Source: JAHJQZ01 sp963676075
GTDB lineage: Bacteria > Pseudomonadota > Alphaproteobacteria > Rhizobiales > Devosiaceae
DNA length: 14,228 bases
Reading direction: 5' to 3'
Assembly: GCA_963676075.2 (NCBI GenBank)
Contig: CAXXNZ010000021.1
Span: 1 to 14,228 of the forward strand
Shown here: positions 7,197-14,228 of the stretch, piece by piece
Layout of the letters: the number at the start of each line of letters is the position of its first letter
How positions within the stretch are numbered: the stretch's first letter is position 1
Made by a program: the position numbers and the translations under genes
Notes under the pieces: model-generated
Seen by the model: only the letters and a program-made list of their open reading frames with translations
The model's database searches: none
Told to the model about the DNA's origin: nothing

Positions 7197-8030
7197 ATGC
7201 CGGATTGGCTGCAATCCCTTTTGGGTGAGAACCTGAGCTTCTGGCTCGGGTACATCACCAATGGCAAGCATTTGGCGTTTTACGGCGCCTTCCAGTTCAA
7301 CCTTGGCGCGGCCGTTCTCGGCTCCGTTTTCGCGCTGATGTGCGGACTCGGCGGCGCCATGCTGCTGCGCTCGCGCTTCGCGATCACGCGAACGATCGGT
7401 TTTGTCTACACCAACATCGTTCGCGGCGTTCCGGATGTCCTGTTCTTCCTGTTCTTCCCGTTGGCGCTTGAGCAAAGCGTCGAGTGGGTCTGGGCGCAGC
7501 GCGTCTGCACGGCGGAAGATTTCGTTGCCAGTGTCGGACGCTGGCCGCCATGCACCGACGCCAACTGGTACCTGTCGACGCCGGAGTATTTCCTTCTGGC
7601 CTGCGTGTCCCTTGGCATCGTCTACGGTGCCTTCGCCGCCAACGTCATCAGCGGCGCCATGAACGCTGTGCCGGCAGGCCAGCTCGAAGCAGCGCGCGCC
7701 TACGGCATGAGCCATGCCCAGGTGATGTGGCGCATCCATATCCGCCAGATGTGGATTTACGCCCTGCCGGGGCTGTCCAATGTCTGGATGCTGCTGATCA
7801 AGGCGACCTCGCTGCTGTCGCTCCTGCAGATCCAGGACATCGTGTTTTTCGCCGAACGGCTCGGCGCACCGAACTACCTGCCGAGGGTCGGGCTCGTTCA
7901 TCCGGACTGGCGCTGGATCTATTATCTCGTGCTGTTCCTGTTCTACATCCTGATCACATATCTCAGCGAACAGGGCTTCGCCTGGCTCAGGCGCCGCGCC
8001 GGACGCGGCCTGATTACGGCGGAGGGCTGA
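7197..8030 (+). CDS. Amino acid ABC transporter permease, first subunit
   Basis: This 277-residue inner-membrane protein belongs to the HisQ/OccQ-type permeases. Membrane segments lie near residues 30-57, 68-92, 130-152, 190-212 and 240-258. The cytoplasmic EAA loop GQLEAARAYGMS (about 161-172) contacts the ATPase. It is longer than typical HisQ (about 230 residues) because of a stretch at about 93-128 predicted to face the periplasm, with cysteines C104 and C119. An AGGGA sequence precedes ATG 7197. The stop codon is two bases before the start of the second permease, so the two are translated together and probably pair in the membrane. Confidence 0.92.
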   Translation: MPDWLQSLLGENLSFWLGYITNGKHLAFYGAFQFNLGAAVLGSVFALMCGLGGAMLLRSRFAITRTIGFVYTNIVRGVPDVLFFLFFPLALEQSVEWVWAQRVCTAEDFVASVGRWPPCTDANWYLSTPEYFLLACVSLGIVYGAFAANVISGAMNAVPAGQLEAARAYGMSHAQVMWRIHIRQMWIYALPGLSNVWMLLIKATSLLSLLQIQDIVFFAERLGAPNYLPRVGLVHPDWRWIYYLVLFLFYILITYLSEQGFAWLRRRAGRGLITAEG

Positions 8031-8032
8031 CT

Positions 8033-8788
8033 ATGGACGCCTTCTTCGCTCCATTCCTCAACGACATCCGGACACTGGCCTTCCCGTCGCTGTTCAACAT
8101 CTATTTCGCCCTGGCCTCGATCCCGGTCGGCTTTCTGCTGGCCATCGGTCTTGCCGTCGCCAAGAATTCGCGCAACCCGTTCATCTGGCGTCCTGCCGCA
8201 GGCTATATCTATGCCTTCCGAGGTTCGCCGCTCTTCATCCAGCTGTTCATGGTCTACTCGTTCATGCTGTCGCTGAACCTGACGGTGTGGAAGCCGATGG
8301 GGATCGACTGGCTGGTCCTGCACCCGCTTTTTCTCGGGCCTCTGGTGCTGACGCTCAACACCACCGCCTACTCGGCCGAAATCTTCTTTGGCGGGCTCAA
8401 GACCGTGAACAAGGGCGAGATCGAGGCGGCCCGGGCCTATGGGCTGTCGCGCTACCGCACCTTCCGCTCGGTGACCTGGCCCAACATGATCCGCATCGCC
8501 TGGCCGGCCTATACCAACGAGGTGGTGTTCCTGTTCCAGGCGACGGCGCTGGTCTATTTCACCCTGCCGGTGATCGACGAACAGAAGGACCTGATGAACA
8601 AGGCGAGCGAGCTGTTCGAGGGCGATTACAACGCCTTTCTGCATTTTTCTGTCGCCGCGCTGTACTTCCTCGTCATCTCGCTCGGCGTGTTCTACGTCTT
8701 CGGCCTGATCTACAAGCGCATGATGCGCCATATGGTGCCGACCACACCCAAGCCGCGCATCCGCTACGCACCGAAATTCCTGCGCTGA
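8033..8788 (+). CDS. Amino acid ABC transporter permease, second subunit
   Basis: This 251-residue permease is of the HisM/OccM type. It shows the N-terminal family block YIYAFRGSPLFIQLF and the EAA loop GEIEAARAYGLS, with about five membrane segments. ATG 8033 is chosen because GGAGGG lies a few bases upstream and the start follows the previous stop by two bases; the longer open frame upstream only shadows the first permease gene. The C-terminus is basic and proline-rich. It closes the four-gene importer operon. No clear terminator follows; only a weak CTTGT/ACAAG stem at 8805-8818 is visible. Confidence 0.93.
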   Translation: MDAFFAPFLNDIRTLAFPSLFNIYFALASIPVGFLLAIGLAVAKNSRNPFIWRPAAGYIYAFRGSPLFIQLFMVYSFMLSLNLTVWKPMGIDWLVLHPLFLGPLVLTLNTTAYSAEIFFGGLKTVNKGEIEAARAYGLSRYRTFRSVTWPNMIRIAWPAYTNEVVFLFQATALVYFTLPVIDEQKDLMNKASELFEGDYNAFLHFSVAALYFLVISLGVFYVFGLIYKRMMRHMVPTTPKPRIRYAPKFLR

Positions 8789-8854
8789 ATCCCGGCCTCG
8801 TCCGCTTGTTCCGACAAGGGCCTTCCAAATAGCCATCGACGTGTCATTATGTCA

Positions 8855-8879
8855 CACCTCCAGCCGCAAGCTGGAGGTG
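8855..8879 (+). promoter_or_regulatory. 10-bp hairpin masking a Shine-Dalgarno before the DUF2189 gene
   Basis: CACCTCCAGC (8855-8864) and GCTGGAGGTG (8870-8879) form a perfect 10-bp stem with a 5-base loop. The right arm holds GGAGGT, a perfect Shine-Dalgarno, eight bases before a GTG at 8887; the left arm holds its exact complement ACCTCC. If transcribed, this hairpin would hide that site. A CATTAT at 8845-8850 could be a -10 that starts the transcript at about the hairpin. As DNA, the dyad also resembles a MerR-type operator, though it is longer than the usual 20-22 bases. Confidence 0.5.
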
Positions 8880-8904
8880 CTGTCACGTGAGAGGGGGGAA
8901 TCTC

Positions 8905-9693
8905 GTGAGCCAATCGGACATGGCATCGGCGGTGCGCCGCCAGCCGGAAATACGCGAACTGACGTTTGGCGATCTCGGCATGGCGCTGAAGGCCGGCCTT
9001 GCCGATTTTCGCCGTGCGCCACTCTACGGGCTGTTCTTTGGTGGCGTCTTTGCCGCCGGCGGTCTGCTTGCCCTCGCGCTGCTCGCCATGTTCGAGCAGC
9101 TGTGGCTGATCATTCCCATCGGTATCGGTTTTCCGCTGATCGGGCCGTTTGCTGCTGCCGGGCTCTACGAGATCAGCCGGCGGCTTGCTGCCAGCGAAAA
9201 GCTCGGCTGGGGCGAGGTGCTGATCTTCGTGTTCCGCCAGCGCGAGGGCCAGATGGCGTGGATGGCCTTTGTCGTTCTGTTTGTCTTCTGGATCTGGCTC
9301 TACCAGATCCGCATCCTCATTGCCCTGTTTCTAGGTTTCAGGTCGCCGTCGACGCTCGATGGGTTCTGGCATGCCGTAACCACCACCCAGGAAGGCATGA
9401 TGTTCCTTGTCGTCGGAACGCTGGTTGGGGCCCTGCTGTCGCTGATCTTGTTCTCGATCACGGTCATCGCCATGCCGCTGTTGATCGACACCCAGCGCGA
9501 CTTCGTTACCGCCATGATCACTTCGGTCAGGACGGTGACGCGCAATCCGCTTGTCATGCTGACATGGGGCATCCTGGTTTCCGCCCTGGCCATCGTGTCG
9601 CTTTTGCCGCTGTTTTTCGGTCTGCTCGTCGTTTTTCCGGTGCTCGGTCACGCCACCTGGCACCTCTATAAAAGAGCGATCAGCAACCCGTGA
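8905..9693 (+). CDS. DUF2189 family integral membrane protein
   Basis: The 262-residue protein is strongly hydrophobic, with about six membrane segments. It carries the features of DUF2189 (predicted integral membrane protein): an N-terminal LTFGDLGMALKAGLADFRRAP block, a first helix pair ending in PLIGPFAAAGLYEISRR, and a later PLLIDTQRDF block before the last two helices. No enzymatic residues are evident and the function of the family is unknown. Three starts are possible in frame: GTG 8887 (with the masked Shine-Dalgarno), GTG 8905 (with a GAGGGGGG run six bases upstream) and ATG 8920. I chose 8905 for its exposed ribosome-binding site. It stands apart from the transporter genes. Confidence 0.82.
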   Translation: MSQSDMASAVRRQPEIRELTFGDLGMALKAGLADFRRAPLYGLFFGGVFAAGGLLALALLAMFEQLWLIIPIGIGFPLIGPFAAAGLYEISRRLAASEKLGWGEVLIFVFRQREGQMAWMAFVVLFVFWIWLYQIRILIALFLGFRSPSTLDGFWHAVTTTQEGMMFLVVGTLVGALLSLILFSITVIAMPLLIDTQRDFVTAMITSVRTVTRNPLVMLTWGILVSALAIVSLLPLFFGLLVVFPVLGHATWHLYKRAISNP

Positions 9694-9877
9694 GATTGAT
9701 CGGGGGGTGTTTGCAGCCAATACCTGCCCGAACGCGCCGCGTGAAAGCGGAGAAACCATTTGTTAACACCGCGACAATCTGAAGCGGACCTTGTCGGTAA
9801 TTTGCGCACCTCGTTCATGTTTTATCGACGGGAATAGGCGCAGGATCACCGGCAATGCAGCAGAGGGGAGCATTGCC

Positions 9878-10324
9878 ATGATCCCGCCGACCTTCATATT
9901 CGACGAGACCCAGGAAAGCATATCCGTGCGTGCCTATCGCGACCGGCTTGCCACTGGGCTCTTGCGCTTCCTTGCCATCGGAACCGGGGCGATCGCGCTC
10001 TATGTGCTGATCTCGGAAGTGCTGACGCCACGATTTGCCGATTTGCCGGCGGTTTTGTTGCCGGCCGTGGTGTTTGCCGCGCTGGTTGCGCCCACCTACT
10101 TGCTGCACCGCCGCTTCGCCTTTTTCTCGGACGCGCCCCAAGCCGGCGCCTTCACGCGCTATGCCACCGTCCAGATCGCGGTGTTGTTGGTCGCAGCGGC
10201 ATTCTCGTTTCTTGCACACGGCGCGATCGGTGCCCCGCACCTTGGCACCGGACTTCTGGTGTTCTTTCTGACCGTCGGAGTCAATTTTTCTATCCTCAGA
10301 CGCTGGGCCTTCGCGTCAGCCTGA
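9878..10324 (+). CDS. GtrA-like small four-helix membrane protein
   Basis: This 148-residue protein has four predicted membrane helices in two pairs. Each pair ends in a short basic motif (YLLHRRFAF and NFSILRRWAF), the internal repeat typical of GtrA-like proteins. Members are thought to help move lipid-linked sugars across the inner membrane or to assist polysaccharide and teichoic acid assembly; the role here is unknown. ATG 9878 is chosen because AGGGGAG lies eight bases upstream. An upstream in-frame ATG at 9791 would add 29 uncharacteristic residues. No glycosyltransferase is adjacent, which is unusual for gtrA. The 184-base gap before it has no clear promoter or terminator. Confidence 0.72.
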   Translation: MIPPTFIFDETQESISVRAYRDRLATGLLRFLAIGTGAIALYVLISEVLTPRFADLPAVLLPAVVFAALVAPTYLLHRRFAFFSDAPQAGAFTRYATVQIAVLLVAAAFSFLAHGAIGAPHLGTGLLVFFLTVGVNFSILRRWAFASA

Positions 10325-10396
10325 CGCAATCCTTGCAGCTCAATAGCTTGCGACTTGCGCTTTGCCGCAGAACCGGGTTTGTTGTGCCAAAATCCG

Positions 10397-10412
10397 GGAC
10401 TCGGCGGAGTCC
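10397..10412. repeat. Hairpin GGACTC-GGCG-GAGTCC before the ThuA gene
   Basis: A perfect 6-bp stem with a 4-base loop ends a few bases before the ThuA Shine-Dalgarno (GGGGAGG, about 10418-10424). Like the hairpin at 160-175, each arm holds a GANTC site. No T run follows. Role unknown. Confidence 0.35.
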
Positions 10413-10429
10413 GCAATGGGGAGGCAGTT

Positions 10430-11074
10430 ATGCGTGAAGCGTTGATCGTCTGGGGCGGCTGGGATGGCCACGATCCGGAGGAATGCGCGCAGATTTATCG
10501 GCGTTGGTTGCATGAAGACGGGTTTTCGGTGCGCGTCGAGACCGACACCAAGGTGTTCGAGGATCCCGATCTCAACAAGCTGTCGCTGATCATTCCGGTC
10601 TTCACCATGTCGAAGATCGAACAGAGCGAAGCGGTCAACCTTGCCGCCGCGGTCGAAAGCGGTGTTGGCATGGCCGGCCATCATGGCGGCATGTGCGACG
10701 CGTTCCGCAACAGCGTCGAGTACCAGTTCCTGACCGGTGGGCAATGGGTTGCCCATCCGGGCAATGTCATCGACTACCGGGTCAACGTAACCAAGCCGGA
10801 CGACCCGATCATGCAGGGCATCTCCGATTTCGACTATCATTCGGAGCAGTACTACATGCATGTCGACCCGGCCAATGAGGTGCTGGCGACCACCACATTC
10901 TCGGGTGAGCACGCCTATTGGACGCGCGGCGTCGTCATGCCCGTCGCCTGGAAGCGCCAATATGGCAAGGGCCGGGTGTTCTATTGCTCGCTTGGTCACC
11001 GCGCCTCGGAATTCGACGTGCCCGAATTCGCCACCATGATCCGTCGCGGCATGAACTGGGCCGCGCGCGAATAG
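10430..11074 (+). CDS. ThuA-domain protein (trehalose-utilisation-like)
   Basis: This 214-residue cytoplasmic protein has the glutamine-amidotransferase-like fold of the ThuA family. An N-terminal strand and turn (ALIVWGGWDGHDPEE) is followed by an alternating region, the GHHGGMCDAF block with the family histidines, a block around HSEQYYMHVDP, and a C-terminal YGKGRVFYCSLGHRASEF. ThuA in Sinorhizobium helps convert trehalose and related disaccharides to 3-keto forms, but most homologues have no proven reaction. ATG 10430 has GGGGAGG just upstream; the frame is open 25 codons earlier but without a ribosome-binding site. No sugar transporter or ThuB-like dehydrogenase is next to it, so the substrate is unknown. 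The gene converges with the deaminase gene, with 32 bases between their stops. Confidence 0.85.
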   Translation: MREALIVWGGWDGHDPEECAQIYRRWLHEDGFSVRVETDTKVFEDPDLNKLSLIIPVFTMSKIEQSEAVNLAAAVESGVGMAGHHGGMCDAFRNSVEYQFLTGGQWVAHPGNVIDYRVNVTKPDDPIMQGISDFDYHSEQYYMHVDPANEVLATTTFSGEHAYWTRGVVMPVAWKRQYGKGRVFYCSLGHRASEFDVPEFATMIRRGMNWAARE

Positions 11075-11106
11075 GCGTCACTGCATCATCCAGATCAGCT
11101 GAAAGA

Positions 11107-11703
11107 TCAGGCCAGCGGGATTCCCGCTGCGCCTTTGCCTGCCTGATAGATCTCTGACAGCTCGTCATAAAGCGCCTCGATTTGCGCAACGCGGGCATCA
11201 AGAGGCATGCGGTCGGCTTCGGGCAGCGCGGCGATATCCTTCTTGATCGCATGCGCCGTCCAGAAGGCATTCTGCTTGTTGTAGCCACCCGGATCGAGGG
11301 TGAAGACCTCCTTGAGGATTTTCAGGTCATGCGGGATGGCGAAGCTGTCGCGCGAATCCTCGTGGGAGAACAGATAATAGAAATTGTCGTAGCCGGCCCA
11401 GGTCACGGCACTGAGGCAGAGCGAACAGGGCTCGTGCGTCGCAAGAAAGATGCAGTCCTTCGGATCGGGCAAGCTGGAGCGCGGACGCTCATAGAGCTTT
11501 TTGAGCGCATGCATTTCACCGTGCCAGAGCGGATTCTCGGTTTCGTTATTGGTTTCGGCAATGACCAGCGACAGATCGGACTTTTTGAGGATTGCCGCAC
11601 CGAACAGCTTGTTGCCTTCTGCAACGCCGCGTCGCGTCAACGGCACAATGTCGTTTTCGATTGTCTCGAGCAGGCGGGAGAGCAGCGCTGGATTGGCGCT
11701 CAT
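11107..11703 (-). CDS. Zinc-dependent nucleoside/base deaminase in the ureide operon
   Basis: The 198-residue protein has the cytidine/deoxycytidylate deaminase-like fold. The zinc site is WHGEMHAL (ligand H61, proton-shuttle E63) with PCSLC (C93, C96). The usual HAE is HGE here. A C-terminal extension of about 80 residues makes it longer than tRNA adenosine deaminase (about 150). ATG 11703 overlaps the allA stop by four bases (ATGA), so translation is coupled; an upstream in-frame ATG at 11745 lies inside allA. Family members deaminate guanine, cytosine or nucleosides. With ureidoglycine and ureidoglycolate enzymes encoded just before it, guanine deaminase feeding purine breakdown is the most likely role, but the sequence does not prove the substrate. 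Confidence 0.82.
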   Translation of the reverse strand: MSANPALLSRLLETIENDIVPLTRRGVAEGNKLFGAAILKKSDLSLVIAETNNETENPLWHGEMHALKKLYERPRSSLPDPKDCIFLATHEPCSLCLSAVTWAGYDNFYYLFSHEDSRDSFAIPHDLKILKEVFTLDPGGYNKQNAFWTAHAIKKDIAALPEADRMPLDARVAQIEALYDELSEIYQAGKGAAGIPLA

Positions 11704-12184
11704 GCCTCGATCCGCCAAGGTTCGGGGAAATCGAAGATCTCGCAATTGTCCTCGTCGCCCTTGCGGTCAACGATGATGAAATCGGTTTGCTGATCAAGCG
11801 CCGTCAACACGCCGTGCCAGGTGCCCTGATGGTAGTTGATGCCCTGTCCGGGTGCGGCAAGGAAGGCGCGCGGCGTACCCGGCCGGCCGCCTTCATCCGG
11901 GGCGACGACGACAAGGAACCGGGCCGGACTAACCGGCACGAAGGCCTGCGAACCATGCGGGTGGCGTTCGACCATTTTGAGTTCGAGCGGTAAATCAAAC
12001 GGCGTTGCCCGTGCCATCGAGATGATCACGCCGGCATTGGTGCCGCTGACGGTCGCTTTGGCAATATCGAAGCGCTTGGTCGTGCCGCCATTGATCGGTT
12101 CGTTGGCCGCGTCTGGGCTGATCTCGATGACATCGCCGAACGGGGCGAACGCGGTGGCGGTAAGTTTCTCGGCGGTGATGGTGT

Positions 12185-12188
<4 letters not shown>
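11700..12188 (-). CDS. allA: Ureidoglycolate lyase
   Basis: This enzyme (EC 4.3.2.3) splits (S)-ureidoglycolate into glyoxylate and urea, the last step of ureide breakdown, in the cytoplasm. The 162-residue length is normal. Family blocks are AFAPFGDVIE near the N-terminus, ERHPHGSQAFVP, QGINYHQGTWHG with metal-site and active-site histidines, and FIIVDRKGDEDNCE near the end. ATG 12188 overlaps the allE stop by four bases, and its own stop overlaps the deaminase start by four bases, so all three are translationally coupled. The longer frame upstream of 12188 lies inside allE and is rejected. Confidence 0.93.
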
Positions 12189-13009
<821 letters not shown>

Positions 13010-13018
13010 GGGCGTTAC

Positions 13019-13726
13019 CTATTTGGGGCGCGGGTTGCTGGCGGGAGCACGGAAGTCGTCGGTCAGCGTGCCGTATTCGATGTACTCGTCTTCGTGCGGC
13101 CAGTCACGGAAGGGCTCCTTGAGCCCGGCCTCGTACCACTCAACCATGGCCTTGTGCTTGAGCAGGGTCTCGACATAGGCCCTCGACCGTTCGGGGAGCT
13201 TGAGCCCGAATGTCTGCACGCGGAAGGCCACGGGGCAGAAAAAGGCATCGACGGCAGTGAAGCTGTCGCCGGCGAGATAGGGGCCACCAAAGCGTTCGAG
13301 CCCTTCGCCCCACAGCGTGTCGAGCCGGACGAGATTGGGGACCAGCTTCTTGTGGGCGTCCTCATTGAGGGAGACGCGAATGCCGACATTCATGCCGCAG
13401 ATGTTTCTGAGGGTGGCAAAGCCCGAATGCATTTCGGCTGCTGCCGAGCGGGCAAAGGCGCGGGCCTTTTTGTCCTTGGGCCAGACGGTGGGGTGGCTCT
13501 CATAAAGGTATTCGGCGATGGCGAGCGAATCCCAGACCAGCTGCTCGCCGTCCTGCAGGATCGGAACCAGCCCTGAAGGCGACAGCTTGCGATACTCCCG
13601 CCAGGCGTCGTCATCATGGAAGGGGATCACCGCCTCGGAAAACGGAATGTCGAGTGCCCGCATCAGCACCCAGGGGCGGACCGACCAGGACGAATAGTTC
13701 TTGTTGCCAATAGCGAGATGGTACAT
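13019..13726 (-). CDS. Glutathione S-transferase family protein
   Basis: The 235-residue protein has the two-domain GST fold. The thioredoxin-like N-domain shows NYSSWSVRPW with candidate catalytic serines, the cis-proline block SGLVPIL, and the glutathione-contacting DSLAIAEYLYE. The C-domain is all-helical, with LAGDSFTAVDAFF carrying the conserved N-capping aspartate. ATG 13726 has AAGGAG seven bases upstream. It is the first gene of the minus-strand operon, nine bases before allE. Its link to ureide metabolism is unclear: it may conjugate or isomerise a substrate, or simply share the promoter. Confidence 0.9.
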   Translation of the reverse strand: MYHLAIGNKNYSSWSVRPWVLMRALDIPFSEAVIPFHDDDAWREYRKLSPSGLVPILQDGEQLVWDSLAIAEYLYESHPTVWPKDKKARAFARSAAAEMHSGFATLRNICGMNVGIRVSLNEDAHKKLVPNLVRLDTLWGEGLERFGGPYLAGDSFTAVDAFFCPVAFRVQTFGLKLPERSRAYVETLLKHKAMVEWYEAGLKEPFRDWPHEDEYIEYGTLTDDFRAPASNPRPK

Positions 13727-13811
13727 GGCGCAACTCCTTGGGAAGGACCGCAGTTAATCCAAGGGCACGCCCGCCGGCAAGTCACCGGCGCCCGCATCAG
13801 AACAAATGATC

Positions 13812-13839
13812 ATCGCAATCTCGGCACGGGGATTGCGAT
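13812..13839. promoter_or_regulatory. 9-bp dyad in the divergent promoter region
   Basis: ATCGCAATC (13812-13820) and GATTGCGAT (13831-13839) are perfect inverted repeats with a 10-base spacer, one helical turn. The site sits between the minus-strand ureide operon start (13726) and the plus-strand gene start (13883). Spacing and placement suit an operator for a dimeric regulator acting on one or both genes. A second, smaller inverted repeat (CGCCGG/CCGGCG, 13772-13790) lies nearer the GST gene. The regulator is not identified. Confidence 0.5.
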
Positions 13840-13882
13840 CCGTGGCGAAACGGGAAACGCTGTCGACCCCAAGGAGAACGAC

Positions 13883-14228
13883 ATGCGCTTGGTTACTCTC
13901 AACGCCTGGGGCGGCAATATTCTTGAGCCGCTGCTCGATTATCTCGAAGCCGCCAAGCCCGAAATCATCCTTTTGCAGGAGGTGACGTCGGCCGTTGATC
14001 CATCGCCTGAGCGCCTGTTTTTCAAGGGGCACGGCTGGGACCTGCCGCAGGCGGCGGACCTTTACGCCATGATCGCGAAAATGCTTCCCGATCACCAGGC
14101 GATGTTTGCGCCGGCTATGCAGGGCGAGTTGTTCGACGATGACGACCGCGCCTATCGCTCACGTTTCGGGCTGGCCAGTTTCGTGCACCGCGATTTCGCC
14201 ATTCTCGGCCAGGCACAGGATTTCGTTC
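13883..14228 (+). CDS. Endonuclease/exonuclease/phosphatase family protein, 5' part only
   Basis: The first 115 codons are present and the gene runs off the right edge. The start ATG 13883 has AAGGAG six bases upstream. The N-terminus MRLVTLNAWGG carries the family asparagine of the first strand, and ILLQEV carries the catalytic metal-binding glutamate, both hallmarks of the EEP fold. The family includes DNA-repair nucleases, sphingomyelinase-like and inositol-phosphate phosphatases. The missing C-terminal half holds the other active-site residues, so the substrate cannot be given. It is transcribed away from the ureide operon. Confidence 0.85.
   Translation, partial: MRLVTLNAWGGNILEPLLDYLEAAKPEIILLQEVTSAVDPSPERLFFKGHGWDLPQAADLYAMIAKMLPDHQAMFAPAMQGELFDDDDRAYRSRFGLASFVHRDFAILGQAQDFV

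Noticed and set aside
6192..7901. Minus-strand open frame of 569 codons
   Set aside because: It lies opposite the well-supported binding-protein and permease genes. Its translation has a high-GC shadow composition and no recognisable family.
9791..9877. Longer start for the GtrA-like protein
   Set aside because: The extra 29 residues are not GtrA-like, and a good Shine-Dalgarno supports ATG 9878.
11114..11128. AGCGGGA-T-TCCCGCT palindrome as a bidirectional terminator
   Set aside because: It lies inside the deaminase coding end and lacks a real T run on either strand; it may still slow polymerase at the convergent junction.

Overview
The window reads as a GC-rich chromosomal segment of an alphaproteobacterium, most likely order Hyphomicrobiales (rhizobia-like, perhaps Devosiaceae). 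The protein families point there: a DctB-type kinase, a nopaline/octopine-style amino acid importer, a DUF2189 membrane protein, and ureide genes with a rhizobial-style glutathione transferase. The genus is a guess. Almost all of the window is ordinary metabolism and transport. No CRISPR array, tRNA, rRNA, transposase or prophage gene was seen.

Region 1 (1-3264) is central carbon metabolism. A leader with a 16-bp LacI-type palindrome and a possible 28-codon leader ORF precedes pckA (ATP-dependent PEP carboxykinase). As written, pckA is broken by six single-base frameshifts, yet its protein sequence is otherwise well preserved. A strong terminator separates it from an intact class II fructose-bisphosphate aldolase gene, which has its own terminator. 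Both enzymes serve gluconeogenesis.

Region 2 (3442-8788) is a membrane sensor kinase of the DctB type with no adjacent response regulator, followed by a four-gene polar amino acid ABC importer on the same strand: ATPase, periplasmic binding protein, permease, permease. Stem-loops lie on both sides of the binding-protein gene, as is common where that protein must be made in excess.

Region 3 (8789-11074) holds three unrelated single genes on the + strand: a DUF2189 membrane protein behind a 10-bp hairpin that buries a Shine-Dalgarno sequence, a GtrA-like small membrane protein, and a ThuA-domain protein.

Region 4 (11107-13726, minus strand) is a compact ureide operon: glutathione S-transferase, (S)-ureidoglycine aminohydrolase (allE), ureidoglycolate lyase (allA), and a zinc deaminase. 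The last three are joined by 4-base ATGA overlaps. AllE and AllA together turn ureidoglycine into glyoxylate, urea and ammonia. The coupled deaminase suggests an extra nitrogen-releasing step, perhaps on guanine. Divergent from this operon, across a 156-bp gap with a 9-bp dyad, an endonuclease/exonuclease/phosphatase family gene starts and runs off the right edge.

I found no convincing novel multi-gene system. The best leads are the pckA frameshifts, the pckA operator and leader ORF, the masked Shine-Dalgarno ahead of the DUF2189 gene, the orphan kinase, and the deaminase coupled to the ureide genes.
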